The position numbers and the translations under genes were made by a program. DNA of 64,000 bases from positions 1-64,000 of the forward strand of contig NZ_JAQMUB010000097.1 of assembly GCF_028330965.1 (NCBI RefSeq), in the 5' to 3' direction. Position 1 is the first letter of the stretch. Each line of letters starts with the position of its first letter. Positions 25,436-34,270 of the stretch are shown here, piece after piece. The notes below the pieces were generated by a model. It worked only from the letters and a program-made list of their open reading frames with translations, was not told the origin of the DNA and did no database searches. This DNA is from Oscillatoria sp. CS-180 (lineage in GTDB: Bacteria > Cyanobacteriota > Cyanobacteriia > Phormidesmidales > Phormidesmidaceae).

Positions 25436-25459
25436 ATGCGATAGCAATTTTGTGAGTTT

Positions 25460-25570
25460 GTATAAATCTGGATTTATACTTTGCAAGTTGAACCTATAAT
25501 TCTGTATAAATCTGGATTTATACGTTGTGAATCCAGGGAGATTGCTGCCTGTGAAAATCTGGATTTATAC
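25460..25570. repeat. Three parS-like palindromic repeats upstream of parA
   Basis: GTATAAATCTGGATTTATAC occurs at 25460-25479 and 25504-25523. A third copy at 25551-25570 has its first arm partly changed (GTGAAAATC). Each is a palindrome around a TG centre, and the starts are 44 and 47 bases apart. The position directly before parA suggests that they are the plasmid centromere and/or the operator of parAB. Confidence 0.75.
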
Positions 25571-25585
25571 GCTAGGTGAGTTGGA

Positions 25586-26422
25586 ATGAAGCGAAAACAA
25601 CTTAGAGTTGCGATTATGAGCAGTGCTGGCGGCACAGGGAAGAGCACAGTAGCAGTGAACACGGCTTACCAGCTGGCGCGAATGGAGATGGCGACGGTAC
25701 TTGTGGACTGCGATCCGAATGGTTCTTTGGCATTGTTTACAGGATTGGAAGATCCCTCGGCAGAACAAACTTTAGCCCATGTCCTGGCTCCTTCAGAATT
25801 CAAGGGGGATTGGCCATTGCTTCCTATTTGGGAGGATAAGATTGCTGGGGTCTCTGCCTGCTTAGGGGGATTGCCTCTATACGAGGCCGTTAAGCGTATT
25901 GATCAGGAGCCGAGAGGGGTGTATCTGCTATCGGATGCGCTCGAAGACTATCCACTAAAGCATGATGTTCTGATTTTCGACTGCCCAGGAACAATCGAGC
26001 GATATCATGAGTTGGCTTTGGCTGCCTGTACTCATGTTTTGATTGTCCTGCATCCAAATACCAAAGCAATTAATGCTGGATTTAAGTTGATTGATTGGGT
26101 GTATCAATATCGCAGTAAGCTCAGGTTAAACCCACCCCCTCAGATCTTGGGCATTGTCCCGAATGCCTATCAGAAGGATGCAGCTATGCACCGCAACCAT
26201 ATGGGTGAAGGTGTTGCAGACGAGTCGGAAACTTTGCCAAGTATTTTGCAGAGCCTACCCGATCCGATTAAGTTGTTTGATCCCATTCGAGAAACCAGAC
26301 TGCTTGGCAATGCGGCAGATTATGGTTTACCTCTGGGAATTTATCGACCAGGAGAGGGGATAAACACGGTTTTTGCGTCGATTGCTCAAGAGATTGCCAA
26401 CAACCTTGCGGGAGAAAATTAG
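25586..26422 (+). CDS. parA: ParA-family partition ATPase
   Basis: The 278-residue protein has a deviant Walker A motif, AGGTGKST, at residues 14-21, VLVDCDPNGSLALF as Walker A', and the Walker B strand DVLIFDCPGT. IVLHPNTKAINAGF follows in the family's usual place. ParA binds DNA and, with ParB on parS, moves plasmid copies to daughter cells. Odd: the signature Lys that normally opens the motif (KGG.GKT) is Ala here. The gene starts 15 bases after the third parS-like repeat, so it is probably autoregulated by ParA or ParB. It overlaps none of its neighbours and is followed by parB after one base. Confidence 0.9.
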   Translation: MKRKQLRVAIMSSAGGTGKSTVAVNTAYQLARMEMATVLVDCDPNGSLALFTGLEDPSAEQTLAHVLAPSEFKGDWPLLPIWEDKIAGVSACLGGLPLYEAVKRIDQEPRGVYLLSDALEDYPLKHDVLIFDCPGTIERYHELALAACTHVLIVLHPNTKAINAGFKLIDWVYQYRSKLRLNPPPQILGIVPNAYQKDAAMHRNHMGEGVADESETLPSILQSLPDPIKLFDPIRETRLLGNAADYGLPLGIYRPGEGINTVFASIAQEIANNLAGEN

Positions 26423-26423
26423 G

Positions 26424-27485
26424 ATGGTGCGAGAGAAAAGGAAGATTTCTACTTTGGTCGCTGGAGCTGTAGGCTCTCAAACGCAAACTCTTTTGCAGGA
26501 AAAGGATACCGAAATTGAAACATTAAAGGCTCAGCTTGAAGGGCTGGCCAATAGTAATGGAGGTGGTGATGGCTGGGCTGAGCTCCCCGTTGATGCTATC
26601 AAACCGCTATCAATTCGTTCCGGCAACCAATCAGTTGATCAACCGCGAAAATATTTTGAGCCAGTTGCACTTCAAGATTTGGCTGAGTCCATTAAGGAAG
26701 ATGGATTAAAAGAGCCCATTGTTGTGCGACATACCCCTGATGGCTACGAAATCATGGATGGGGCTAGGCGGCATGAGGCTCACAAAGTCGCCGGATTATC
26801 CAAAATCAAAGCTTATGTGAGGCAGAATATCTCGGATGATGAGGCCCTGGCCTATGCCCTGACGACAGATGCCTTGAAGGAGAAAATTAGTCCTCTAGAG
26901 CAGGCGATATCGGTTGTTGATCTACTGTGTCTGAAATTGAATCTGAGTGAAGCCGGAGTAAAGAGTCTGCTATTTGCTATGCAGAATGATGCGATCGGCA
27001 AAACAAATCCTGATGACCGTGATGAAGTGCATCATCAAAAGGCGCAGGTCGCTCACGGCGTCCTTAACTCTATCGGTGTCACACTGGGAACGATGGTTAA
27101 CAGCCGTTTGAAATTTCTAGATCTAGCCCAAAAGATTCGCAGGGCATTAGAAGCTGGACAGATCAGCCCGACCAATGCTCTCTTGATCAATAAAGTTGAT
27201 AGTCGCTTTCACAATCGCTTGTTGAAAGAAGGGAGTCTCCTCAGTAAGAAGGACTTGCAAGCGCTTATTGTCAAACTTACCAAAGAGGATAAGTCCACAG
27301 GTGTTGAGCTGGAAAACGCTTTTACACAAAATCCTAATTCAATTTATGAGCAGTCCATCACAAGAATGCAAGAATTGAGTCAGTCGCCTCTTGTTCAAGA
27401 AGATACTCGTGCCCGACGCATGTTTCTCGACATCTATGAAAGGCTAAACAAGCTTGGTAAGTATGTTGAGTCGAAGCACAGTTGA
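26424..27485 (+). CDS. parB: ParB-family partition protein
   Basis: I start at the ATG at 26424, one base after the parA stop, where GGGAGA provides a ribosome binding site. The N-terminal coiled-coil region is followed by the ParB/Sulfiredoxin core: the VDAIKP.S strand, a QPRKYFEPVALQDLAESI helix, GLKEPIVVRHTPDGYEIMDG and GARRHEA in place of GERR. A helix-turn-helix region with ISPLEQAISVVDLL and a C-terminal dimerisation part follow. It is expected to bind the palindromic repeats upstream of parA. The length of 353 residues is normal for plasmid ParB. Confidence 0.88.
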   Translation: MVREKRKISTLVAGAVGSQTQTLLQEKDTEIETLKAQLEGLANSNGGGDGWAELPVDAIKPLSIRSGNQSVDQPRKYFEPVALQDLAESIKEDGLKEPIVVRHTPDGYEIMDGARRHEAHKVAGLSKIKAYVRQNISDDEALAYALTTDALKEKISPLEQAISVVDLLCLKLNLSEAGVKSLLFAMQNDAIGKTNPDDRDEVHHQKAQVAHGVLNSIGVTLGTMVNSRLKFLDLAQKIRRALEAGQISPTNALLINKVDSRFHNRLLKEGSLLSKKDLQALIVKLTKEDKSTGVELENAFTQNPNSIYEQSITRMQELSQSPLVQEDTRARRMFLDIYERLNKLGKYVESKHS

Positions 27486-27537
27486 TCGGAAGGTGATTCA
27501 GTGGTGAGGACAATCTAAGACTTCACGTTAGTGAAGT

Positions 27538-27582
27538 GTTAGGGAATATCTGGGAGTATAATGATTAAGAATGTTCCCTAAC
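27538..27582. repeat. GTTAGGG inverted-repeat element, copy 3
   Basis: GTTAGGGAATA begins at 27538 and TGTTCCCTAAC ends at 27582, a span of 45 bases. The interior contains TATAATGATT, which could be a -10 box. The ATG of the next gene is six bases downstream, so the element covers that gene's promoter and probably acts as an operator. Confidence 0.6.
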
Positions 27583-27587
27583 AAATT

Positions 27588-27911
27588 ATGTCCCCTAAGT
27601 CCCCGACCGACAAGCTTCTCCCCTCTCTCTCAACTTGGAAGTCATCCGACCTGCGAGCGCTACAGGCAGCGCTCGCAGGATTGATTGAAGCGCTGGAACC
27701 TTCCCAGGTGAATCCCAAAGATGCTGCGGATGATGATGGCGGTGGGAAAGATGAATTTGAGCAGGCAAGGACAAAGGGAGCGAGAGGGCATATCGAAGCG
27801 AAGTACATTCCTCGTGGCAATAAGCAGCACGGCCCCTATCTCTATTTGCGGTACTGGCAGGGCGGCAAGCTGCGGTCGAAGTACCTGGGCAAGGCGCAGC
27901 CAGGTTCTTGA
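27588..27911 (+). CDS. Small plasmid protein, GPYLYLRYW family (107 aa)
   Basis: The C-terminal half has the pattern ARGHIEAKYIPRGNKQHGPY followed by LYLRYWQGGKLRSKYLGK. This pattern is shared by small proteins of unknown function on many cyanobacterial and other mobile elements (DUF6788-like). The N-terminal half is helical and then acidic (DAADDDGGGKDE). No catalytic residue is evident. The reading frame begins six bases after inverted-repeat copy 3, and a short leader implies tight control. It is convergent with the next minus-strand gene. Confidence 0.65.
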   Translation: MSPKSPTDKLLPSLSTWKSSDLRALQAALAGLIEALEPSQVNPKDAADDDGGGKDEFEQARTKGARGHIEAKYIPRGNKQHGPYLYLRYWQGGKLRSKYLGKAQPGS

Positions 27912-27912
27912 C

Positions 27913-28575
27913 CTATTGCGGACAGGTCGATACGAGGATTTGGAGACTATAGAAAGACGGCTCTATTGCTTCCAGCTCAAATCCCCCCAGCAGTAGGCTG
28001 AGCCAGAGCTGCACCAACGGCCAATCTAAAGCCTGTCGGAGGTCTAGTAGCGGAATTGGGTGAGGGTGAACCTGAAACCAGGCGTGGATGTCCGCTACCC
28101 ATTCCTCAATTCGTTCTTCATGGGCAACGGCGATCGCGGCTGCTTTTTGCTCTGCCAGTTCCACCTCGTCCAACATCTTCAGGACGTTTTCTTTAGGCAC
28201 TTCGCCCACCACCGTTCCTGATGCCTTCTTCGTCTTGCTAGAGGCTGTGCGAGGACGCCGTTGGACAGGGGCCGTTAGGTCTGACAGGTCAACGTGTTGT
28301 GACTGCCGCACAAAGCCCTGGAGCCAGTCTCCCGGTACGTTAGGGTCTTGGGGGTCATGGGTATTCTCCCATTCCTCCAAAAGCCATTCAGCCTTGGCTT
28401 GATAAATCTCGGCTAGACGCTCGAACACCTGACTCCCCAAAGTCAACTGCTCCTGAATAGACAATTGAGATGAGGCTACTTCAAACTGCTGGCAAAGAGC
28501 TTTCAAGTTAGCTATGGCAGGGGTTTCAGCGGCATCTTCAAGTGCCAGTTCTAGCTGTTCAGGCGGATGGGTCAT
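27913..28575 (-). CDS. Cyanobacterial plasmid protein of unknown function (220 aa)
   Basis: The protein begins MTHPPEQLELALEDAAETPA and is largely helical, with an acidic N-terminus. A basic Ser/Lys-rich linker follows around residues 105-120, then a C-terminal part with ERIEEWVADIHAWFQ and a hydrophobic LVQLWLSLLLGGFELE segment. I do not recognise a functional family. It overlaps the upstream 176-residue gene by 17 bases, so the two are translated together; pairs like this are common on cyanobacterial plasmids. It ends one base before the convergent small gene. Confidence 0.6.
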   Translation of the reverse strand: MTHPPEQLELALEDAAETPAIANLKALCQQFEVASSQLSIQEQLTLGSQVFERLAEIYQAKAEWLLEEWENTHDPQDPNVPGDWLQGFVRQSQHVDLSDLTAPVQRRPRTASSKTKKASGTVVGEVPKENVLKMLDEVELAEQKAAAIAVAHEERIEEWVADIHAWFQVHPHPIPLLDLRQALDWPLVQLWLSLLLGGFELEAIEPSFYSLQILVSTCPQ

Positions 28576-29089
28576 GAGCTAACTCTGCCGTCGTCTTTGG
28601 CTTCAATGGGCAGGGTCTGATGGGACATTCCGTGGGCTCCATTCGGATTTCCGGCTCAAACTTCGTAATACCAAACTGCTCACGAAGGGTTTTGAGGACA
28701 TCCGTCAAGTATCCCTGAATCTGCTGATTCCGCATCCCCGCGCAATGAATCGGCTTTACCTGCAAAACCTGCTGGTCGCCTTTCCATACCGAAACAGCGA
28801 TGGCGTGGAGTGGGGCATCCTGCCGCTTCTGGCGATATAGATACAAGTAGGCCACAGGCTTTAAAGCGACAGGCACTACCAGCGTCTCCGGCTTTCTTGT
28901 GCATTGCCTCTGCTGATAGAGACTCCGCCGTGAGGCATTGTTATCCCGACGATTGCGATAGTGCGATCGCCTGCGGTGGCAACGGCTCTCGTCCCAGCAA
29001 CCGTCTCCCTCTGGACCGTGTTGTTGGCGTGCCTCAGCTACGGATAACTGAGCGCAGTCCAGACATTTAGGATCAATGCGTCGGGGCAC
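28559..29089 (-). CDS. Cysteine-containing plasmid protein of unknown function (176 aa)
   Basis: The gene starts at a GTG. Its N-terminus has CLDCAQL, then a GDGCWDESRCHRRRSHYRNR stretch that could bind metal and nucleic acid. The central part, VPVALKPVAYLYLYRQKRQD, and the LHAIAVSVWKGDQQVLQ region form a beta-rich domain. A C-terminal helix with LTDVLKTLREQFGITKF follows. It overlaps the downstream 220-residue gene. Inverted TTTAGTGTAA repeats in its upstream region may serve as an operator. The function is unknown. Confidence 0.6.
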   Translation of the reverse strand: MPRRIDPKCLDCAQLSVAEARQQHGPEGDGCWDESRCHRRRSHYRNRRDNNASRRSLYQQRQCTRKPETLVVPVALKPVAYLYLYRQKRQDAPLHAIAVSVWKGDQQVLQVKPIHCAGMRNQQIQGYLTDVLKTLREQFGITKFEPEIRMEPTECPIRPCPLKPKTTAELAHDPSA

Positions 29090-29105
29090 AACATCAACCT
29101 CAATA

Positions 29106-29193
29106 TTTAGTGTAAGTTTTAGCGTAAACCTTGAATTAGTGCAAACGACCTATCTCGGTAAAGGAAAGGAATTACACTACAAATTACACTAAA
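29106..29193. promoter_or_regulatory. Inverted TTTAGTGTAA repeats, putative operator
   Basis: TTTAGTGTAA (29106-29115) and TTACACTAAA (29184-29193) are exact reverse complements. A further TTACACTA copy is at 29172-29179. They lie between the 176-residue gene and the umuC fragment and probably belong to the former's promoter. Confidence 0.4.
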
Positions 29194-29195
29194 TT

Positions 29196-29393
29196 TCAAT
29201 CAGCCTTCATCAACTCATCCCAACGAGTTGTGTCCTGGGGCGTTCGTGCAACGTCTCCGAAGGAGAATCGTGTCTGCCACCCTTGCTCCCTTCCTGCCGC
29301 CGCGCTTCGCACTGTCTCAGGGCCAAACCGACGATTGAGTTGATCCACCAGATTTATCAGTCGATGCGATCGAACGTGCTTCCCAGAGTCCAT
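29196..29393 (-). pseudogene. UmuC-like C-terminal fragment
   Basis: The 65-codon frame encodes HVRSHRLINLVDQLNRRFG, a TVRSAAAG segment and DTTRWDELMKAD. These match the last part of UmuC (the DUF4113 region: RL...D.LN..FG..TV..AA.G ... TT.WDEL). The catalytic polymerase part is missing, so this is a remnant. An intact umuC with its own version of this tail is present at 38629. The ATG used by the frame is internal to the family sequence. Confidence 0.7.
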
Positions 29394-29476
29394 ATACTGT
29401 CAGGAAAAAGCCCGTAGGCTCGCTCACGTTAGGCTAATAACCACCCCCATGTCCAAGCCCTAACTAAAAAACACTT

Positions 29477-30784
29477 ATGGAGAATCTTTCCGCCCTATCT
29501 CAGCCTTTACAACAGCTGAGAGCATGGCTGCCTCCCCTCAAACGAGAAATTTGGATTCTCTCTTTCGGTCAACTGATGCTGTTCATTGGTCAGGGCTTCA
29601 CGCTAGTCTATGCCTCAATTTACTTCGTAAACGAATTAGGCTTTTCACCGACCCAAGTGGGCCTGGCTCAGGGCAGTATCGGGGTCTCAGGTCTCGTTGG
29701 CCGATTTTTTGCCGGCAATGCTCTAAACTCGCCTAAATTGGGGCGTCGCGGCACGCTACTGTTGTCAGCTGTCATTGCTGCTTTAGGCAGCTTCCTCCTA
29801 GCCTCTGCCCACACGTTCGCTGTATTGGTAGCGGGCAATTTACTGTTGGGCTTAGGCATTAGCCTCTATTGGCCCGCCACCTTGACGGTCACCACTGATT
29901 TGACCGAGCCAGAACATCTTACTGAAGCGATGGCCCTGGCCCGTCTTGCGGATCATTTGGGCCTGGCGGTAGGCGCGTTAATGGCGGGGCAGTATATTGC
30001 TGCTGCTGGCAGTTATCCGGTTCTCTTCATCGCTAAAGGAGTACTCTATCTCTTATTTAGCGCCGTCATCTGGTTCACAATTGCGGAAACCCGTCACACA
30101 GACGCACCTTTGACTGCCTGGGCCGATTGGGGAAAAGCTTTACGCGATCGCGCATTTGCAATCTATCTCCTCGCCAACCTGTTCTTTCCCATCTATGCCG
30201 CGCAATCCAGCAGCACCTTACCGCTTTATTTAGCTAATTTTATGCCGGGGGGCAACACTGAGACCGGGTTCTCAGGGCAGTTTATTAGCTACTTTTTCGT
30301 TTGGCATGTGATCCTTAAAATCTGCCTGCAATTACCGCTAACTCGCGTATTCCGCTCGCGATCGCATAGCAGTTTGTTGATCGCTGCCCTGATCGTGTGG
30401 TGCTTGGGATTTGTCATGATTTGGCTGCCTCATGCCGTCCCCCAAGTAGCACTAGTGGCCGTTGTGAGCGCCATGGCCTGTTTAGCGATCGCTGATGTCC
30501 TGTATGGCCCGTCCGCATCGGCTTTAGTCGGTGAGTTAGCGCCCGCCTCTCTGCGGGGCATTTACTTCTCGCTAGAGTCGCAATGCTGGGCGATCGGCTT
30601 CCTGATTGGGCCTAGTCTCGGCGGGTGGGCATTGGACCATCCCACGGCAGTTGGCGCAAAGCTCTGGCTGTACTTCGTTTTAAGCGCGGTGATTGCCTTG
30701 GCGCTGTTAATTCTGTTGCGACGAGAGATCGTTGTTAGTCAGACACTAGCGGCTGAGGAGGAGACAACAGGCTCGATTGCTTGA
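29477..30784 (+). CDS. MFS transporter
   Basis: The 435-residue protein has about twelve hydrophobic segments. It carries the MFS motif A region GLVGRFFAGNAL and a loop with KLGRRGTLLLSA after the second helix. The second half starts near residue 230 (FAIYLLANLFFPIYAAQ). It is an inner-membrane secondary transporter; the substrate cannot be read from the sequence, and drug or metabolite export is plausible. It is the first of three plus-strand genes (transporter, hydrolase, dehydrogenase), but the 190-base gap after it argues for separate transcription. Confidence 0.85.
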   Translation: MENLSALSQPLQQLRAWLPPLKREIWILSFGQLMLFIGQGFTLVYASIYFVNELGFSPTQVGLAQGSIGVSGLVGRFFAGNALNSPKLGRRGTLLLSAVIAALGSFLLASAHTFAVLVAGNLLLGLGISLYWPATLTVTTDLTEPEHLTEAMALARLADHLGLAVGALMAGQYIAAAGSYPVLFIAKGVLYLLFSAVIWFTIAETRHTDAPLTAWADWGKALRDRAFAIYLLANLFFPIYAAQSSSTLPLYLANFMPGGNTETGFSGQFISYFFVWHVILKICLQLPLTRVFRSRSHSSLLIAALIVWCLGFVMIWLPHAVPQVALVAVVSAMACLAIADVLYGPSASALVGELAPASLRGIYFSLESQCWAIGFLIGPSLGGWALDHPTAVGAKLWLYFVLSAVIALALLILLRREIVVSQTLAAEEETTGSIA

Positions 30785-30976
30785 AGAGTGAGCACAAGAG
30801 GAGTCCTAAAACTGTAAGGCTGCGGTGTAGTGATGGATGCAATACCAAATTGAGCGTTGCTGAATCAATGATGATCAGACTGGTATAGGGACCGTTCGAT
30901 AAAGCAGCATTGATGTTTCTCTCGCTCAAAAGCAGGAAGATGTTCAAGCGACGTCAGCTGGTGAGTGTATTTGGAT

Positions 30977-31939
30977 ATGTCCTTTAACCGCATCATTCCG
31001 AAGTCTGACCTCGAACCGTTTCTGCCGCTCCTGGCTCAGCAGATTCAGAACGGCGATGCCATTGCCTTCCTCAATCACCTGCAACGCCAACCCATCACGG
31101 TCTCTGATCTGGTGACTGGCGCTCCTCCGGTGCCGGTACCGACCGCCGTGATGGCGACCGGCAAGCCTACACCAGACGACTCAGCGCCTCTGATCCTGCT
31201 CCCTGTGTTTGACAGCTCTGCCTTAGAATTTCGCCACTTGATTCCTTACCTGGCTCCCCACAAAGCCACCTATGCACTTGATGTGTTGGGATTTGGCTTC
31301 ACAGCCTCTCTGCCGTCTATCGCGATCGCACCCAGCACGATTCGCCAGCATCTTTACGCCACTTGGCAGCAGTTAATTAACCGTCCGGTCTTACTGCTGG
31401 GGGCTTCGCTGGGCGGGGCGATCGCCATTGACTTTGCGCTGAGGCATCCGGACTGTGTAGAGCGACTCATTCTGGTGGATAGTGTCGGCTTTTCTGGCAG
31501 TTTTCCGCTGGGTCAGTATCTGGATGCCTCGCTGCTGAACTGGGGAGCCGACTGGCTGCGGTTGCGTAAAAGCATGGCGTTTCAGGCAACGGCAATGCTG
31601 CCGTTTACCAGCTCAAGCCAAACGGACAAAATTCTGTGTGCCATGCTCCATCAAGCGATGCCCGGCTGGAAGCAAGCCATCGTTTCATTTACCCAGAGTG
31701 GTGGCTATGGCTACTTGACTCAGCATATTGCTGCTATCCAACAGCCCACCTTGATCCTTTGGGGCACGCGCGACAACACACTCGGCACTGAAGATGCCTG
31801 GAAGTTTAAACAAGCGATCGCTCGCAGTCGTTTGGAGTGGATCGCCGGGGCTGACCATGCGCCTCACATTGATGCACCTGAGGCCGTGGCCGAGGTGATT
31901 CTGCAAGACTTTAGTGAGGATAAGGATGTAGGAGCATGA
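30977..31939 (+). CDS. Alpha/beta hydrolase
   Basis: The nucleophile elbow GASLGG, the acid loop WGTRDNTLG and the late histidine in ADHAPHIDAPE form the full catalytic triad of the alpha/beta hydrolase fold. The beta strand YALDVLGFGFTAS is in the usual place. I use the ATG at 30977; a GTG at 30965 is an alternative. At 320 residues it is normal for esterase-like or haloalkane-dehalogenase-like members. The substrate is unknown. It is followed by a short-chain dehydrogenase gene in the same direction. Confidence 0.85.
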   Translation: MSFNRIIPKSDLEPFLPLLAQQIQNGDAIAFLNHLQRQPITVSDLVTGAPPVPVPTAVMATGKPTPDDSAPLILLPVFDSSALEFRHLIPYLAPHKATYALDVLGFGFTASLPSIAIAPSTIRQHLYATWQQLINRPVLLLGASLGGAIAIDFALRHPDCVERLILVDSVGFSGSFPLGQYLDASLLNWGADWLRLRKSMAFQATAMLPFTSSSQTDKILCAMLHQAMPGWKQAIVSFTQSGGYGYLTQHIAAIQQPTLILWGTRDNTLGTEDAWKFKQAIARSRLEWIAGADHAPHIDAPEAVAEVILQDFSEDKDVGA

Positions 31940-31993
31940 TGGCAACATCCGTTAGGATCATTGGGCACTCCATCAATCCCAGCCCAGCGAGCC

Positions 31994-32677
31994 ATGAATA
32001 AACATATTGTCATTACCGGGGTCAGCCAGGGGCTAGGGCGGGTGATGACAGAAGCCTTCATCGCCCAAGGGCATCGGGTCTCGGGCTGTGCCCGCAATGC
32101 CGCCAAAATGGATGAACTCACGCAAGCCTACCCGTTACCACACCAGTTTGCGGCTATTGACATCGCCGATGATGCCAGTGTTAGTCAATGGTGTCAGCAG
32201 GTTCTAAACCACAATGGTGTACCTGATCTGGTGATCAACAATGCGGGGCTAATCAATACCCCGGCTCCGCTATGGGCCGTGCCCGTAGCCGACTGTGAGG
32301 CGGTGATTAAGGTCAATCTCAACGGCATGATTAACGTTATTCGCCATTTTGTGCCGCCGATGCTGGAGCAGCGATCGGGCCTCATCATCAACTTCAGCTC
32401 CGGTTGGGGACGCTCTACCTCGCCAGGAGTGGCTCCCTACTGCGCCACCAAATGGGCCGTGGAAGGGTTAACTCAGGCGATTGCTCAGGAACTGCCGGAC
32501 GGCATGGCAGCGGTGGCGCTAAACCCAGGCATCATCCATACTGAAATGCTGGAAACCTGCTTTGGTGAAGCCGCCGCCACCTATACGTCTCTGTCAGCGT
32601 GGGCAAAGTCAGCAGTGCCCTACATTCTCGGCATTCAGCCGCAGGACAATGGTCGTCAGCTATCGGTACCAGGATAG
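31994..32677 (+). CDS. Short-chain dehydrogenase/reductase
   Basis: The N-terminal cofactor motif is TGVSQGLG, NNAG follows as the strand-4 motif (LVINNAGL), and the catalytic YCATK sequence with an upstream Ser (NFSSGWG) completes the SDR pattern. The N-terminal VSGCARN after strand 2 suggests NADP(H). I start at the ATG at 31994; a TTG at 31961 is unlikely. At 227 residues it is a small classical SDR. It is adjacent to the alpha/beta hydrolase, so both may act in one small-molecule pathway, which I cannot name. Confidence 0.85.
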   Translation: MNKHIVITGVSQGLGRVMTEAFIAQGHRVSGCARNAAKMDELTQAYPLPHQFAAIDIADDASVSQWCQQVLNHNGVPDLVINNAGLINTPAPLWAVPVADCEAVIKVNLNGMINVIRHFVPPMLEQRSGLIINFSSGWGRSTSPGVAPYCATKWAVEGLTQAIAQELPDGMAAVALNPGIIHTEMLETCFGEAAATYTSLSAWAKSAVPYILGIQPQDNGRQLSVPG

Positions 32678-32692
32678 GGCAGGCATAGCACC

Positions 32693-34180
32693 CTAAATGG
32701 GCATCATGCCTGCCCCTAACGGTCCGCTCGGCACCTGATGAGTCTGGCGTTGAAAGGTGCCAGTTTCCGCCATCCGTAGCCAGGTGAGTGAGATTGGCTC
32801 ACGGGGAGTGGCAGTTTGCAAGGCATTAACGAGATCTGGCATGGTAGCGATGGGGCGATCACCGTAGCGCACGATAATGTCCCCCGTTTGCAGTCCAATT
32901 CGATCTGCTGCTCCATTGGGAACTATTTCATAGAGATAGACACCGCCCGTGATTGCTAGCTGTTCCAGTTGCAGTGTCAGTTGCTGTGCCGTGCGAACAT
33001 ACTGGCGAGCAGTTGGATCGCTGTCGGCAAACATATCGGCATAGCGAGAAAATGCTGCGATCGCCTCCGATGTGCGGCCTAGCTGCCGTAAACTGATCGC
33101 CTTAGCCACCACAATATTCCAGGGATCAGAGTCTTGAATTACAAGTGATTCATTGACCTGAGCATAATCGTCTAGGGCGGCATCTCGCAGTTTTTTCGCT
33201 TCTTCCAGTAGGGCAGCGCGTTGTACCACTAACTGTTCGCCCTCCGATACGGCGGTTGCCATGAGGGGAGCTACCTCCTGCTGGGGGAGCAGTTCACGAG
33301 GTGCCAGCACCTTGAGAGTGCTGAGCTTGGCTTTGGCATCGGCGAGAGGACTCTCCAAATTGTCTAACAGCATTAACGCTGATAGGTGGGCGAGTTGTGA
33401 TCGATTCTCCAGCTTGCGGATCGCCAGCTTTACCCGTTTTTCATGGTGGGTTACTAAGTCTGGATTATTTGAGTGCTTGACCTCGGCAGCCTCTGACAAC
33501 TCTTGTAACAGCGACTCTGAAGCGTCTCGGACCTCTGTCAAGCGGCTGTAGAAGGCTTCGACCCGTGAGGCGTTAACGTTGCCATCTAGCAGTACCTGGA
33601 TGAGGGGTTCCCGCACCTCATAGAGGGGATAACTGGCAAAGGCACTCCGCAGGGCGGCGATCGCCTGCTTTTGAATTAATTGCTGATAACTCCCTTCAAA
33701 TGTTTGACTCAATGCTGGGGCGACTTGCTCCCGGACTGTCCCGAGTCGTGCATCAAAGTCATCGCTACTGTCCCCCGTCAAGGCAACAGGCAATAGATTC
33801 AGCCGTGCATCCAGGTTTGTGATATTAGTGAAGACCTCCTCTGCTATGAGGGCTTTGGCTTGATTGATCTTGCGCCGCTTCTCTTCGGGAGAATCGCCCT
33901 GAAAAATCTGGAGCTGATTGGCAACGGTAGCTCCTTCCCCCACACCGCCCTCAATGTTGATGACATTGTTTTGCCGTCCGGCCACAATAATGCCAATACT
34001 ACCCACGATCGCTATCAGGGCAGAAACCGCTATACTGACTGGTTTTTGGACAAAGTGGATGACTGAATTTTTTATTTGCGTCAGGTTCCCGCGAGCCTGA
34101 CCGACTTGAGCATCCTCTACTGAGCTATCCCGAATGTTGAGATCCTGATCAGATTCCGGTGGTGTAGGGTCATTCATCAT
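32693..34180 (-). CDS. Membrane-anchored protein with GAQVGQA-type motif and PDZ-like domain
   Basis: Near the N-terminus IRDSSVEDAQVGQARGNLTQ forms a short beta-type motif. A single membrane helix follows (about residues 48-68, SIAVSALIAIVGSIGIIVAG). The long middle is helical. The C-terminal 90 residues form a PDZ-like domain with YEIVPNGAADRIGLQTGDII and VRYGDRPIATMPDLVNAL. No protease domain is present. The upstream 141-residue gene carries the same N-terminal motif (IHGSHVSGAQIGQAERDVTQ), so the pair may interact through it. In cyanobacteria such motifs appear at the start of signalling and conflict-system proteins; the role here is inference. Confidence 0.6.
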   Translation of the reverse strand: MMNDPTPPESDQDLNIRDSSVEDAQVGQARGNLTQIKNSVIHFVQKPVSIAVSALIAIVGSIGIIVAGRQNNVINIEGGVGEGATVANQLQIFQGDSPEEKRRKINQAKALIAEEVFTNITNLDARLNLLPVALTGDSSDDFDARLGTVREQVAPALSQTFEGSYQQLIQKQAIAALRSAFASYPLYEVREPLIQVLLDGNVNASRVEAFYSRLTEVRDASESLLQELSEAAEVKHSNNPDLVTHHEKRVKLAIRKLENRSQLAHLSALMLLDNLESPLADAKAKLSTLKVLAPRELLPQQEVAPLMATAVSEGEQLVVQRAALLEEAKKLRDAALDDYAQVNESLVIQDSDPWNIVVAKAISLRQLGRTSEAIAAFSRYADMFADSDPTARQYVRTAQQLTLQLEQLAITGGVYLYEIVPNGAADRIGLQTGDIIVRYGDRPIATMPDLVNALQTATPREPISLTWLRMAETGTFQRQTHQVPSGPLGAGMMPI

Positions 34181-34270
34181 GTGCTCTTTTTGTCAGGCGT
34201 TTCAGGGGGAACTGTTCGAGAACCACAGTTTCTGAATCCGAAATGCATGGAATGCAGTGAGACGAAAAAG

